From assembly GCA_003210025.1 (NCBI GenBank), contig QCNW01000002.1, positions 107,295 to 171,294 on the forward strand: DNA of 64,000 nt. Direction: 5' to 3'. The notes under the pieces were generated by a model. It worked only from the letters and a program-made list of their open reading frames with translations. It was not told where the DNA came from and did not search any database. Source of the DNA: Pelagibacteraceae bacterium AG-426-M19 (GTDB lineage Bacteria > Pseudomonadota > Alphaproteobacteria > Pelagibacterales > Pelagibacteraceae). The translations under genes and the position numbers were made by a program. Position 1 is the stretch's first letter, and each line of letters begins with the position of its first letter. Below, in pieces: positions 9,128-19,310 of this stretch.

Positions 9128-10484
9128 ACTTTGAAAGGTCAGTATCTTTTACTAATTCACCAATATTATCTTTTATATATTTGCCATCGACAGTAATTTT
9201 TTCTCCAGCCTTATCTGTTGCTGTAAAACTAATTTCATCTAATACTCTCTCAATTATAGTATGCAATCTTCTTGCTCCAATATTCTCTACTGATGAATTC
9301 ACTTCACTTGCTATATGGGCAATAGTATTTATTCCATCTTCCGTAAATTCCAAATCTACGTTTTCAGTTTTTAAAAGTGCCTTGTACTGTTTAATTAAAC
9401 TATTATCAGGCTCTTTTAATATTCTGATAAAATCCTCACTATTTAATGCATCAAGCTCAACTCTTATAGGTAATCTTCCTTGTAATTCTGGCAAAAGATC
9501 AGATGGCTTTGCTAACTGAAAGGCACCTGAAGCAATAAATAAAATATGATCTGTTTTAACAGGTCCATATTTTGTACTAACAGTTGTGCCTTCTATCAAT
9601 GGCAATAAATCTCTTTGGACACCTTCTCTTGATACATCACCACCAACACGGTCTGTTCTTGCTGAAATTTTGTCAATTTCATCTAAGAAAACTATACCAT
9701 TATTTTCTGTTGAGTCCTTTGCAGATTTTATAATTTTATCTTGTTCAATTAGTTTGTCTGACTCTTCATTAATTAATATTTCGTGAGACTCTTTAACTGT
9801 CATTTTCTTTTTTTTTGGTTTTTGACCCATAGATTTTCCAAGCATGTCTGAAATATTAATCATTCCAACGTTTGCACCTGGCATTCCAGGTATTTCAAAT
9901 GATGGCATTTGATTAGATTCGCTAATGGCTATTTCAATTTCATTATCATCTAAATCTCCATCTCTTAGTCTTTTTCTAAAACTTTCTCTTGTTGCAACAC
10001 TTGCTTTATTTCCAACTAAAGCATCTAAAACTCTATCCTCTGCTAATTTTTGAGCTTGAGCGTGAACTTCTTTTCTTTTCTTCACTTTTTCCATTGCAAT
10101 TGCAATTTCTAAAAGATCCCTTACAATTTGTTCTACATCACGTCCCACATATCCTACTTCTGTAAATCTTGTTGCTTCAACTTTTACGAATGGTGCCTCT
10201 GCTAATTTTGAAAGTCTTCTCGAGATCTCGGTCTTACCAACACCAGTTGGCCCTATCATTAAGATATTTTTGGGAAGAACTTCGTCCTTCATATCATCCT
10301 CTAATGCTTGTCGTCTCCATCTATTTCTTAAAGCAATAGCAACAGCCCTTTTGGCTTTGTTTTGTCCAACAACAAATCTATCTAATTCTGATACAATTTC
10401 CCTAGGTGATAATGAATTTGTAATTGTTGTTTTTTCTTTTTCTACTTTTCCTTTAGGAAATGTTGTGACGTTTGAGTTTTCCAC
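9117..10484 (-). CDS. hslU: HslU, ATPase subunit of HslUV protease
   Basis: [74 protein letters not shown]-like C-terminus. Confidence 0.98.
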   Translation of the reverse strand: MENSNVTTFPKGKVEKEKTTITNSLSPREIVSELDRFVVGQNKAKRAVAIALRNRWRRQALEDDMKDEVLPKNILMIGPTGVGKTEISRRLSKLAEAPFVKVEATRFTEVGYVGRDVEQIVRDLLEIAIAMEKVKKRKEVHAQAQKLAEDRVLDALVGNKASVATRESFRKRLRDGDLDDNEIEIAISESNQMPSFEIPGMPGANVGMINISDMLGKSMGQKPKKKKMTVKESHEILINEESDKLIEQDKIIKSAKDSTENNGIVFLDEIDKISARTDRVGGDVSREGVQRDLLPLIEGTTVSTKYGPVKTDHILFIASGAFQLAKPSDLLPELQGRLPIRVELDALNSEDFIRILKEPDNSLIKQYKALLKTENVDLEFTEDGINTIAHIASEVNSSVENIGARRLHTIIERVLDEISFTATDKAGEKITVDGKYIKDNIGELVKDTDLSKFIL

Positions 10485-10999
10485 TATATTTTCTCCATAC
10501 TCAAATTATCGTTAGTAAATACACATATATCAGAAGCAACTTTAATTGATTTTTTTGCAATTTCTTCTGCAGACATTTCTGTATCCATTAAAACTTTTGC
10601 TGCTGCTAAAGCATAATTTCCTCCAGAGCCGATTCCTATTACATCACCCTCAGGTTCAAGAACATCCCCAGTTCCTGAAATTATAAAACTTTTTTCTTTA
10701 TCACCTATAGCCATTAAAGCTTCTAATCTTCTTAAATATTTATCAGTACGCCAATCTTTTGCTAATTCTACAGCAGCTCTAGTTAGGTTTCCTGCATGCT
10801 TTTCAAGCTTTGACTCTAGTCTCTCAAACAAAGTAAGTGCGTCTGCAGTAGATCCTGCAAATCCTGCGATCACATTTCTTTTCTCAATTTTACGAACCTT
10901 GTTAGCAGTTTTCTTAATTACAGTATTACCCATACTAACTTGACCGTCACTGGCCACAACTACGTCATTATTTTTTCTTACAAGTACAATTGTTGTCAT
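10484..10999 (-). CDS. hslV: HslV, peptidase subunit of HslUV protease
   Basis: [43 protein letters not shown]. Confidence 0.97.
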   Translation of the reverse strand: MTTIVLVRKNNDVVVASDGQVSMGNTVIKKTANKVRKIEKRNVIAGFAGSTADALTLFERLESKLEKHAGNLTRAAVELAKDWRTDKYLRRLEALMAIGDKEKSFIISGTGDVLEPEGDVIGIGSGGNYALAAAKVLMDTEMSAEEIAKKSIKVASDICVFTNDNLSMEKI

Positions 11000-11089
11000 G
11001 GACTATAGATGGATATGAATTTCAATAGTTCAAGCCCAGGTTTAGTATTATTGATATAATCAAAAATACCTATATACCTAATTTAAATT

Positions 11090-11680
11090 ATGAAAAGAAA
11101 AGCAAAAATAGCAAGAAAAACAAAAGAAACCAATATTAGTGTTGACCTTAATATTGATGGTAAAGGTAAGTACAAAGTTGACACAGGAATAGGTTTTCTA
11201 GATCACATGCTCGAGCAGTTATCTAAACACTCATCAATGGATTTAACTGTTAAAGCTAAAGGTGATACACACATTGATCTTCACCACACAACTGAAGACA
11301 CTGGAATTGCTATTGGAGAATGCTTAAAGAAAGCCTCAAAAAAATTTGTAGGTATTAAAAGATATGCTCATATCTTATTACCAATGGATGAAACATTAAC
11401 ACGAGTTGCAATAGACGTTTCGAACAGACCTTATTTGATCTGGAATGTGAAATTAAAAGTTGAAAAACTTGGAGAGATGGACACAGAATTATTTAAAGAA
11501 TGGTTCCAAGCATTCTCTCAAGCTGCAGGAATTACATTGCACGTTGAAAATATTTACGGTGATAATAGTCACCACATTATAGAGTCTTGTTATAAAGGAC
11601 TAGCCAGAACTTTAAGAGCTGCATTAGAATTGGATCCAAGAAACAAAAGTACAATTCCTTCGACAAAGGGCTCTTTATAA
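11090..11680 (+). CDS. hisB: Imidazoleglycerol-phosphate dehydratase
   Basis: [56 protein letters not shown]. Confidence 0.97.
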   Translation: MKRKAKIARKTKETNISVDLNIDGKGKYKVDTGIGFLDHMLEQLSKHSSMDLTVKAKGDTHIDLHHTTEDTGIAIGECLKKASKKFVGIKRYAHILLPMDETLTRVAIDVSNRPYLIWNVKLKVEKLGEMDTELFKEWFQAFSQAAGITLHVENIYGDNSHHIIESCYKGLARTLRAALELDPRNKSTIPSTKGSL

Positions 11681-11685
11681 GATTA

Positions 11686-12312
11686 ATGGACGTCGCAATT
11701 GTTGACTATAAATCGGGTAATATTAGCTCTGTAATTAACTCCTTTAAGGAAGTTGCTAAAGATAAAGTTAATATCGAGGTAACCTCAGATTTAAATAAAA
11801 TTAAATCAAGCGACAAAGTAGTTTTACCAGGGCAGGGCTCCTTTAAGAGCTGTATAGATGGTTTAAATGGCATAAATGGTTTGATTGATACTTTAAGTGA
11901 ATTTGCATTAAATAATAAAAAACCACTTCTTGGTATTTGTGTAGGCCTTCAAATGTTTGCAGATGTTGGTTATGAAGAAGTTGAAACCAAAGGTTTAGGA
12001 TGGATTTCAGGCAAAGTTTCTAAAATTGATAATCAGGATGGAAAATATAAACTTCCTCATATTGGTTGGAACCAAATAAATATTGTTAAAGATAGTAAAA
12101 TTTTTAAAGGTATAGAAAATAACTCACATATGTATTTTGTTCACAGTTATGAATTTCTTCCAAATGATAAGTCTGTCACTGCTGCTACAACTGATTATGC
12201 ATCAAAAATAGTTTGTGCAGTGGAAAAAGAAAATATATTTGGAACGCAGTTTCATCCTGAAAAAAGTGATAAAACTGGTCTAAAAGTAATTGATAATTTT
12301 ATAAATTTATAA
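11686..12312 (+). CDS. hisH: Imidazole glycerol phosphate synthase subunit HisH (glutamine amidotransferase)
   Basis: VAIVDYKSGNISSV, LPGQGSFKSCIDGL, LLGICVGLQMF, GTQFHPEKSDKTG. Confidence 0.96.
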   Translation: MDVAIVDYKSGNISSVINSFKEVAKDKVNIEVTSDLNKIKSSDKVVLPGQGSFKSCIDGLNGINGLIDTLSEFALNNKKPLLGICVGLQMFADVGYEEVETKGLGWISGKVSKIDNQDGKYKLPHIGWNQINIVKDSKIFKGIENNSHMYFVHSYEFLPNDKSVTAATTDYASKIVCAVEKENIFGTQFHPEKSDKTGLKVIDNFINL

Positions 12313-12316
12313 AAAA

Positions 12317-13255
12317 ATGAAATTAATTAATTATATTATTTTTCTGACAATCCTAATCATTAGTAGTGCAAATTCTAAAAATATTAGTATTGAAGACATT
12401 AATTTTGAAGTTCCAAAAAGCCATATTTACATTGAGTATACGAATGATGAAGTTGAAGATTTTTTTCAGGAGTTTATGAATTCAGCAAATATCAAAATGT
12501 ATCTTATGGGACCCAAAAAATATGTTGATTTAGAAAGAGCCATTTTAAATGGTGAAGATGTTATGAATAATCAATATGCAAAGTCAATCATGAAAAAAAT
12601 GGAAAAAAAAAATTTTAAAGACGAGGTTCAAGCCTCTAAGTGGGTAATGTCGGAAGTAAAAAAAATAATGAAAAAAGAGAAAATTGATTTCATATCTTAT
12701 GTAATATTTTCAGACCAAAATTTAAAAAAAACTTTCTCAGACAATGATTTTTCAGGAATTATAGATGAATTAAATCAAATGAATTCTTCTGAATTGGCTG
12801 AACAAACAAAAGAGATTAGAAAAATGATTACAAGTTTATCCGGTAATAATAAAAGTATTCCAATTAATGACGATATGACAATAAATTTGTCAAAATTTAA
12901 AATATCGAAAAATAAAAATAATCAATTATATTTAAGATCTGCAGGTGATTTTATTTATATATTCGGTCCTATGAGATTAGATATAGATTTAAATCTTTTT
13001 TTAACTGAGCATAATGATAAGGCAATTATGTTGATTTCAGCATGTTATGTAAATTGCTCAAAATTTAATTCTAAATTTGATAAAATGAAAAAAAACTCTT
13101 TCAATAATATTAAAATCAATAAAGTAAAAATAAATAATAGTAATGATATAAATTCTAATATTGTTGAGCAGTTAGAGCAGTTAAATAGTTTATATAAATC
13201 AGGTGTCCTAACCAAAGAAGAATTTGAAAAAGCAAAGAAAAAAATCCTAAATTGA
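12317..13255 (+). CDS. Secreted hypothetical protein with C-terminal SHOCT-like motif
   Basis: Signal peptide MKLINYIIFLTILIISSANS; C-terminus EQLEQLNSLYKSGVLTKEEFEKAKKKILN resembles SHOCT. Confidence 0.65.
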   Translation: MKLINYIIFLTILIISSANSKNISIEDINFEVPKSHIYIEYTNDEVEDFFQEFMNSANIKMYLMGPKKYVDLERAILNGEDVMNNQYAKSIMKKMEKKNFKDEVQASKWVMSEVKKIMKKEKIDFISYVIFSDQNLKKTFSDNDFSGIIDELNQMNSSELAEQTKEIRKMITSLSGNNKSIPINDDMTINLSKFKISKNKNNQLYLRSAGDFIYIFGPMRLDIDLNLFLTEHNDKAIMLISACYVNCSKFNSKFDKMKKNSFNNIKINKVKINNSNDINSNIVEQLEQLNSLYKSGVLTKEEFEKAKKKILN

Positions 13256-13256
13256 A

Positions 13257-13976
13257 ATGAAAATTTTTCCAGCAATAGACATTAAAGATAAAAAATGTGT
13301 TAGATTAATCAAAGGAGATTTTGAAAATAAAACTGAATATGAAATGTCTCCTGTAGAGCAAGCTGGAAAATATAAGCAAAATGGATTTAAAAATTTACAC
13401 ATTGTTGATCTGGACGGTGCATTAACCGGGGAGCCAATTAATATTGATATTATTCAAGATATTATTGGAAAATTCGACCTCAAAATAGAAATAGGAGGTG
13501 GAGTAAGAAATTTTGAAACTATTCAAAAATATATTGATACTGGTGTTGAAAAAGTAATTTTGGGAAGTGCTGCTATAAAAGATAGAAGATTTTTGGAAGA
13601 TGCTTGTAATAAATTTCAAAACCAAATTGCATTAGGTTTAGATGCAAAAGATGGACATCTTGCCATTTCAGGATGGACTGAAGAATCTGACAAACTAACA
13701 ACTGAATATTTAAAGAAGGTAAATGATTATGGAGTAAGCAGGATTATTTATACAGATATTAATAGAGATGGAACAAAGCAAAGTCCAAATTTTGAAGAAA
13801 CACAAAAAGTTGCGAATATTTCTAATTGTCCGGTTGTTATATCTGGTGGTGTTTCATCAATTAATGATGTTAAAAAAGCTAAAAATTTAAATAATATTGA
13901 AGGTGTAATTGTTGGAAAAGCTATATACGACGGAGACATAAAGTTAGATGAACTTGCAAAAGAAATAGATGCTTAA
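13257..13976 (+). CDS. hisA: Phosphoribosylformimino-5-aminoimidazole carboxamide ribotide isomerase
   Basis: [41 protein letters not shown]. Confidence 0.96.
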   Translation: MKIFPAIDIKDKKCVRLIKGDFENKTEYEMSPVEQAGKYKQNGFKNLHIVDLDGALTGEPINIDIIQDIIGKFDLKIEIGGGVRNFETIQKYIDTGVEKVILGSAAIKDRRFLEDACNKFQNQIALGLDAKDGHLAISGWTEESDKLTTEYLKKVNDYGVSRIIYTDINRDGTKQSPNFEETQKVANISNCPVVISGGVSSINDVKKAKNLNNIEGVIVGKAIYDGDIKLDELAKEIDA

Positions 13977-14721
13977 AAATAGAATTATTCCTTGTTTAGA
14001 TGTTAAAAATGGTCGTGTTGTAAAAGGAATCAACTTCGTAGATCTAAAAGATGCAGGAGATCCTGTTGAACAAGCAAAAATTTATAGCGATGGTGGTGCA
14101 GATGAAATTTGCTTTTTAGATATCACTGCTTCAAATGAAAATAGAGATACTATTTATGAAGTTGTAGAGAAAACTTCTAAAAAATGTTTCGTACCATTAA
14201 CGGTAGGGGGTGGCGTTAGAAGTATTGATGATATTAATAAATTGCTTAATTGTGGGGCTGATAAAGTATCAATCAATACAGCAGCTGTTCAAAATTCAAA
14301 AGTAGTTGAGGATAGCTCTAGAAAATTTGGATCACAGTGCATTGTAGTTGCAATTGATGCAAAAAGAAAAGATGACGGATGGGAAATCTTCACTCACGGT
14401 GGAAGAAACTCAACTGGTATAAATGCGTTAGAATTTGCTTCTAAAATGGAAAAATGTGGGGCAGGAGAACTTCTTGTGACATCGATGGATAAAGATGGAA
14501 CTCAATCTGGATATGATATTGAATTGATGCAAAAGATATCTTCTACAGTCAATATTCCAGTTATTGCATCGGGCGGTGTTGGAACTCTAGATCACTTAGT
14601 AGATGGAATAAAATCAGGTGCTAGCGCTGTTTTAGCTGCATCTATATTCCATTATGGGACTTTTTCAGTAAATGAAGCTAAGCAATATTTGGCATCGAAA
14701 GATATACCTGTTAGGATTTAA
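13969..14721 (+). CDS. hisF: Imidazole glycerol phosphate synthase subunit HisF
   Basis: [54 protein letters not shown]. Confidence 0.98.
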   Translation: MLKNRIIPCLDVKNGRVVKGINFVDLKDAGDPVEQAKIYSDGGADEICFLDITASNENRDTIYEVVEKTSKKCFVPLTVGGGVRSIDDINKLLNCGADKVSINTAAVQNSKVVEDSSRKFGSQCIVVAIDAKRKDDGWEIFTHGGRNSTGINALEFASKMEKCGAGELLVTSMDKDGTQSGYDIELMQKISSTVNIPVIASGGVGTLDHLVDGIKSGASAVLAASIFHYGTFSVNEAKQYLASKDIPVRI

Positions 14722-14722
14722 T

Positions 14723-14995
14723 ATGTTAAAAACTTTAGAAGATCTTGTTACTCTTGCAAGAGAGCGAAAAAGTAACGTTGTTGAAGGCTCATACACGAAT
14801 AAGCTTTTAAAAGATAAATCTTTAGCAAAAGAAAAAGTTTTAGAGGAAATAAATGAACTAATAGAGGCAGTAGAGCAAGACTCAAATAAAATCCATGAAG
14901 CGGCGGATGTTTTATATCACTTAATAATGTATTTCGAAAAAAGTGGTATTAAAATTGAAGAAGTAATGGAAGAGCTAAATAGTCGGAAAAAATAA
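14723..14995 (+). CDS. hisE: Phosphoribosyl-ATP pyrophosphatase
   Basis: Start re-called at ATG 14723 (MLKTLEDLVTLARERKSNVVEGSYTNKLL); the track ORF starting at 14672 overlaps hisF; HEAADVLYHLIMYFE motif. Confidence 0.92.
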   Translation: MLKTLEDLVTLARERKSNVVEGSYTNKLLKDKSLAKEKVLEEINELIEAVEQDSNKIHEAADVLYHLIMYFEKSGIKIEEVMEELNSRKK

Positions 14996-14997
14996 CT

Positions 14998-15141
14998 ATG
15001 ATGCAGAGCTATATAAATTGGGAAAAAAGACAAATTGAGTTTTGGAAGAAAAAACTTGGAGTTTCCGAACATGGACTTGCATGGATATCCTTTATTAAAG
15101 GAATTTTAATAGGATTACTAATTTATCATTTCTTTTTTTAA
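14998..15141 (+). CDS. Small single-TM protein, 47 aa, unannotated in the track
   Basis: ATG14998: MMQSYINWEKRQIEFWKKKLGVSEHGLAWISFIKGILIGLLIYHFFF*, 2 bp after hisE stop, C-terminal TM helix. Confidence 0.6.
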   Translation: MMQSYINWEKRQIEFWKKKLGVSEHGLAWISFIKGILIGLLIYHFFF

Positions 15142-15150
15142 TTAAATAAT

Positions 15151-15930
15151 ATGAGTTTATTAGACGTAAATTTTAAAAAGAAGCTGCTTATAGTTGTTCC
15201 CTACAGAAATAGAGATCAACAATTAAAAATTTTTCAATATCATACAAAAATATACTTTAATGAAGACAAATTAGATAAACATTTGAACGTAAAGTTATGC
15301 ATTTTAGAACAAGCAAACGATAAACCTTTTAATTATGGGCGTCTGTGCAATGCTGGTTTTTTAATTAATGAAGACTATTTAGATTATATTGTTATTAACA
15401 ATGTTGATTTTTTGCCAATGATTGCAGATTATTCATATTCAGATAGCCCAATGCTATTAATAAAACATGGTCATAACAATCTGCCAATGCGACCCTCATT
15501 AAATTCAAAATGGATAGTAAAAGGCTCTAAAAGAGAAAATTTCTTTGGTAATTCTGTTTTACTACCTAAACATATTTTTAAAAAAGTTAATGGTTATTCT
15601 AATTCATATTGGGGTTGGGGCTATGAGGATACAGATCTTAAAAAAAGAATAGATGTGAACAATATAGAAATAAAATACAGAGATGGATTTTTCAGTCCAT
15701 TGTTACATGATAATAATGGTTTCAAAATTACAGACAAAGACGAAGCTGTCCCTTCTGAATCAAGTATTAAAAACAAGAAACTGTATGATGAGAAATGGGC
15801 AAATAGTGAAAATTATATAGATGATGGAATTAATAATCTTAATTATGAAATTAAATCCAATGAAGAAATTTACAAGAATTTAAGAAATAATGCCGATTTT
15901 GAAATCCGGCATATCAAAGTTGATTTTTAA
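15151..15930 (+). CDS. GT7-like (beta-1,4-galactosyltransferase family) glycosyltransferase
   Basis: VVPYRNRDQQL, LEQANDKPFNYGRLCNAGF, NNVDFLPM, FFGNSVLLPKHIFKKVNGYSNSYWGWGYEDTDLKKR align with the B4GALT motif set (PFRNR, QAGD..FNRA.LLNVGF, DVDLIPM, WGWGGEDDD). Confidence 0.75.
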   Translation: MSLLDVNFKKKLLIVVPYRNRDQQLKIFQYHTKIYFNEDKLDKHLNVKLCILEQANDKPFNYGRLCNAGFLINEDYLDYIVINNVDFLPMIADYSYSDSPMLLIKHGHNNLPMRPSLNSKWIVKGSKRENFFGNSVLLPKHIFKKVNGYSNSYWGWGYEDTDLKKRIDVNNIEIKYRDGFFSPLLHDNNGFKITDKDEAVPSESSIKNKKLYDEKWANSENYIDDGINNLNYEIKSNEEIYKNLRNNADFEIRHIKVDF

Positions 15931-15932
15931 AT

Positions 15933-17198
15933 TTATAATTTTCCAGGTAACCAGGTTGAAAATATTGGAAACAATATCATTAAAATTCCATATATAATTC
16001 CAACAATTGTAAATAATGGAACTTCTTTAAAAGCTTTGGCAGGGTTTTCTTTAATAACTCCTGCGGCCGTATAAATCCCAACGCATACGGGGGGTGTTAT
16101 CATTCCTATTCCAGCAAAAGCAACAAACACCACATAGAGATGAAGTAAACTTTGATTGAATGATAATGTGATTGCTGCAAAAATTGGAACCGTTAAATAA
16201 AATACAGGAACGATTTCTATAAACGTTCCAAGAATTAAACAAATTGCTCCAAGCATTATCCAAAATAGATTTACGCTCACACCTTTATCTGTGAAGAATG
16301 TTATAATTCTTTGTGGAGCTTGAGTGTAAGTTAAAACCACACTTAAGAATGTTGCAGTTGCTATAATTGCAAAAATTACAGCGGTTATGATTGCTGTTTC
16401 TCTTAAACAGTTCATCAAAGATGAAAATGTAAGTTCACGGTAAATTAAAAATCCTATAAGCACTGCATAAACACCCGCAACTGCCGCAGATTCCGATGGA
16501 GTTAGTATACCTGCATAAATTCCACCTAAAATTATAACTGGAGTTATCAATGCTGGTAATGCAGCTATGAAAGAACTTACTCTTTCCTTAAAAGATGCCT
16601 TCTCATCTGTTCTAATATGCCTGCATTTAAACAAAACTAGAAGGACCATCAAAATAAGGAGAACAAGACCAGGAATAACGCCTGCAGCAAAGGTTTTTGA
16701 TACAGGGACATTTGTTAGAGCACTAAATAATATTGCTGCATTGGATGGAGGTATCAATGCCTCTAATAGAGCCGCAGAGGCTGCTAGGACAACAACAAAT
16801 GGAGTTGGATAACCTTGTTCAATCATTTTTGGCATCATAATTGTTCCAACCGCAGTAATTGCAGCTAAGATTGAACCACAAAAGGCAGCAAAAAAACCCA
16901 TCGCAATAACCATTGCAACACCTAACCCACCTGGCCAATGTCCAACAAGTGTTGTTGTGAACTTAACTAATCTCGATGCGGCACCTCCTTTTAACATAGC
17001 CATTCCAGTAAATATAAATAACGGAACAGCGATCAGGACATGTTTAGTTAATGCACCAAATGAAACTTGGATAAGTACTGACCAAGGTAAATTTAATCCA
17101 GCAATTGCAGCTAATGAACTTCCTAAACCAAAAACTAAAAAAATTGGAACTGAGATTACTAATGTTATAAGAGAAATAATAAAAGCTAGTCCAAACAT
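15933..17198 (-). CDS. dctM: TRAP transporter large permease (DctM)
   Basis: 421 aa multi-TM: IAVPLFIFTGMAMLKGGAASRLVKF, GFFAAFCGSILAAITAVGTIMMP, IPPSNAAILF, FIEIVPVFYLTVPIF, GMITPPVCVGIYTA. Confidence 0.93.
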   Translation of the reverse strand: MFGLAFIISLITLVISVPIFLVFGLGSSLAAIAGLNLPWSVLIQVSFGALTKHVLIAVPLFIFTGMAMLKGGAASRLVKFTTTLVGHWPGGLGVAMVIAMGFFAAFCGSILAAITAVGTIMMPKMIEQGYPTPFVVVLAASAALLEALIPPSNAAILFSALTNVPVSKTFAAGVIPGLVLLILMVLLVLFKCRHIRTDEKASFKERVSSFIAALPALITPVIILGGIYAGILTPSESAAVAGVYAVLIGFLIYRELTFSSLMNCLRETAIITAVIFAIIATATFLSVVLTYTQAPQRIITFFTDKGVSVNLFWIMLGAICLILGTFIEIVPVFYLTVPIFAAITLSFNQSLLHLYVVFVAFAGIGMITPPVCVGIYTAAGVIKENPAKAFKEVPLFTIVGIIYGILMILFPIFSTWLPGKL

Positions 17199-17693
17199 TT
17201 ATTCTTTCCCTAAAAGTTTTTTTAAATTATCTAAAATAAGTTCTAATGAGGTTAACGCTAAAATTAAAAAACCAACCGGAAATGCTAAAAACATCCACCA
17301 GATAGGAATATTAATTTCTAATTCCATCATTTGTCCCAAATTGTAATACATTGTAGTTGCATCAACTCCTGCTTTAAAGAAGACGCATGCAGAAATTAAA
17401 GCAATTAAATTTACTATTGTTCCAATAATATTTTTTGATTTTTCTGATAAATAGTGACTTAAAAAATCTACTTTAATGTGTTGTCCTTGTTTTAGTAAAG
17501 GACCAAGTAATGGGAAAACTAACCAACTCACCATTACAGGTGGTAATTCAATAAACCACGCAAATCCTGTACCTGTAAGAAATCTTGTTGTGGCGCTTAA
17601 AGCTAAAGCTGCCACCATTAAAAAGACGATGAACATTGCGAGCGAAATTGCAGCTTTTGCTAGCAAATTGTTAATAGCTCGCAATGCCCTCAT
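17199..17693 (-). CDS. dctQ: TRAP transporter small permease (DctQ)
   Basis: Four-TM protein with ELPPVMVSWLVFPLLGPLLKQGQHIKVDFLSHYL, between DctM and DctP. Confidence 0.88.
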   Translation of the reverse strand: MRALRAINNLLAKAAISLAMFIVFLMVAALALSATTRFLTGTGFAWFIELPPVMVSWLVFPLLGPLLKQGQHIKVDFLSHYLSEKSKNIIGTIVNLIALISACVFFKAGVDATTMYYNLGQMMELEINIPIWWMFLAFPVGFLILALTSLELILDNLKKLLGKE

Positions 17694-17720
17694 AATCTTT
17701 TTAGAAAAAGTTAACTTCTT

Positions 17721-18737
17721 CTAATTGCTCTTAGCATATGCTTGTGCTGCCTCTAAGGCGTCAGCATCAATCATTTTAGCCATTGCTGGCATTACTTCAT
17801 CTTTCATAAGCTTATCAAACTTAGCTTTTTCAGCTCCTGAAAGTGTTGTCACAACTCCACCTCTTTCTTGGAATTTTTTAAGAGTACTTTCTCCAGTATC
17901 CATAATTAGGTCAGTTGATCGTTTTCCAACTTCTTTACCAACATCCATTATAATTTTTTGTAAGTCAGGAGATAGGCTATTAAACCAAGTTGAGTTTGCC
18001 ATGATATAAGCATCAGCATAATATTGATAAGGCTTTTGAGCATATTTTAAAAATTCCCACCAGCTATATGCCTCAATACTTCCTGGAGGACTATTGATTG
18101 TATCAATCATTCCAGTTTGTAAAGAAGTGTAAACTTCACCGGTAGGTAAAGACACTCTATTTGCTCCTAAAGCATCCCACATTGGCTCTTCACTTTTTAA
18201 AAGTCTTCTAGCTTTTAGACCTTTCATAGCATCAATACCTGTTAATTCTTTAGCACTTGAAAAAGTCATTACAGGTCCAACAGGGTTATACATTACTAAT
18301 GTTGAATTAGTTTTTTTTGTTAACTCACCCCAAATTTCTTTTCCTTTAGGTGAGTTTTGGAAAAATCCTCTTTGCTGTTCCCACGAATTAAATAATCCAG
18401 GAAATGAGGCAACATTGAAATTCTTATTGATTGGTGGAAAACTTACCACTCCAACAATTCCTCCAAGTTCAACTGCACCAGAAGTTACCGCTCCCATTAC
18501 TTCTCTAATTCCAAATAATTGTTTAGATGGATAAACTTCGATTTTTAATTTTCCTTTTGCTCTTTTATTTACTTCATCTGCAAATATTTGTGCATGTTTA
18601 GCACTATGATGTTTCGGACTCCAGTGAACAGATAATCGTCCAACTATCTCCGAAAAAGCAGCTGTTGAAGTAAGAACAAATGAAAAAATAAATGTTAAGC
18701 TAATAATAGCTTTATAAATTGATTTAAATTTATTCAT
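17721..18737 (-). CDS. dctP: TRAP transporter substrate-binding protein (DctP)
   Basis: Signal peptide; HAQIFADEVNKRAKGKLKIEVYPSKQLFGIREVMGAVTSGAVELGG; GLKARRL; YTSLQTGMIDTINSPP. Confidence 0.93.
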   Translation of the reverse strand: MNKFKSIYKAIISLTFIFSFVLTSTAAFSEIVGRLSVHWSPKHHSAKHAQIFADEVNKRAKGKLKIEVYPSKQLFGIREVMGAVTSGAVELGGIVGVVSFPPINKNFNVASFPGLFNSWEQQRGFFQNSPKGKEIWGELTKKTNSTLVMYNPVGPVMTFSSAKELTGIDAMKGLKARRLLKSEEPMWDALGANRVSLPTGEVYTSLQTGMIDTINSPPGSIEAYSWWEFLKYAQKPYQYYADAYIMANSTWFNSLSPDLQKIIMDVGKEVGKRSTDLIMDTGESTLKKFQERGGVVTTLSGAEKAKFDKLMKDEVMPAMAKMIDADALEAAQAYAKSN

Positions 18738-18827
18738 TTTTCCTCTCTTTTTTTAAAAGTTGATATTATTAGTTGCATACATTTTAACAATGCAAAAATT
18801 TAAAAAATTAACTAATATATTTTTATT

Positions 18828-19310
18828 ATGAACCAAAAAGGTTTTACACTTATTGAACTTTTAGTCGTTGTGGCCATCATTGGTATCTTGGCAGCAGTTG
18901 GTGTTGTTGCATACAGCGGATATACTTCTGGTGCAAAGAAATCTGCAGCCAAGTCTAATCATAACGCTATTGTTAAATATATTATGAGTGAATCAATGAA
19001 ATGTTCGTTGGGTGAAGCTAATGCAATGAGTGGTGAATTAGATTGTTCAAAACAAAGCCAAGCTGATTGGAAAGATGTTGTAGCAAAAGCAACAGAAAAG
19101 GCACTTGTTGATTTTAAAAATCCATACAATAGCTCAGAAAAAGCAGTAACTCATGGGGGAGGTGTTTCAAACGACACTGATGTTGGATTTAATAGAATGA
19201 GGTCACCTGGAACCACTATTAAAGTTATGACTTGTATCACAACTCCTTGTACAGGAACGATGTGTACCGTTCCAAATCATCTTTGTAGTAAAGATATAAC
19301 AATTAAATAA
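18828..19310 (+). CDS. Type IV pilin
   Basis: MNQKGFTLIELLVVVAIIGILAAVGVVAYSGYTSGAKK prepilin signature, cysteine pairs in C-terminal domain. Confidence 0.93.
   Translation: MNQKGFTLIELLVVVAIIGILAAVGVVAYSGYTSGAKKSAAKSNHNAIVKYIMSESMKCSLGEANAMSGELDCSKQSQADWKDVVAKATEKALVDFKNPYNSSEKAVTHGGGVSNDTDVGFNRMRSPGTTIKVMTCITTPCTGTMCTVPNHLCSKDITIK

Noticed and set aside
9181-10515. Plus-strand ORFs at 9181, 9586 and 10270
   Set aside because: Antisense to hslU, whose motifs fully explain the region
12860-13150. Asn/Lys/Ile-rich stretch in the SHOCT-tailed protein as a degenerate repeat
   Set aside because: Low-complexity codon bias from AT richness, no regular period
16051-16263. Minus-strand 70-aa ORF in another frame within dctM
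   Set aside because: Out-of-frame overlap inside a strongly supported TRAP permease
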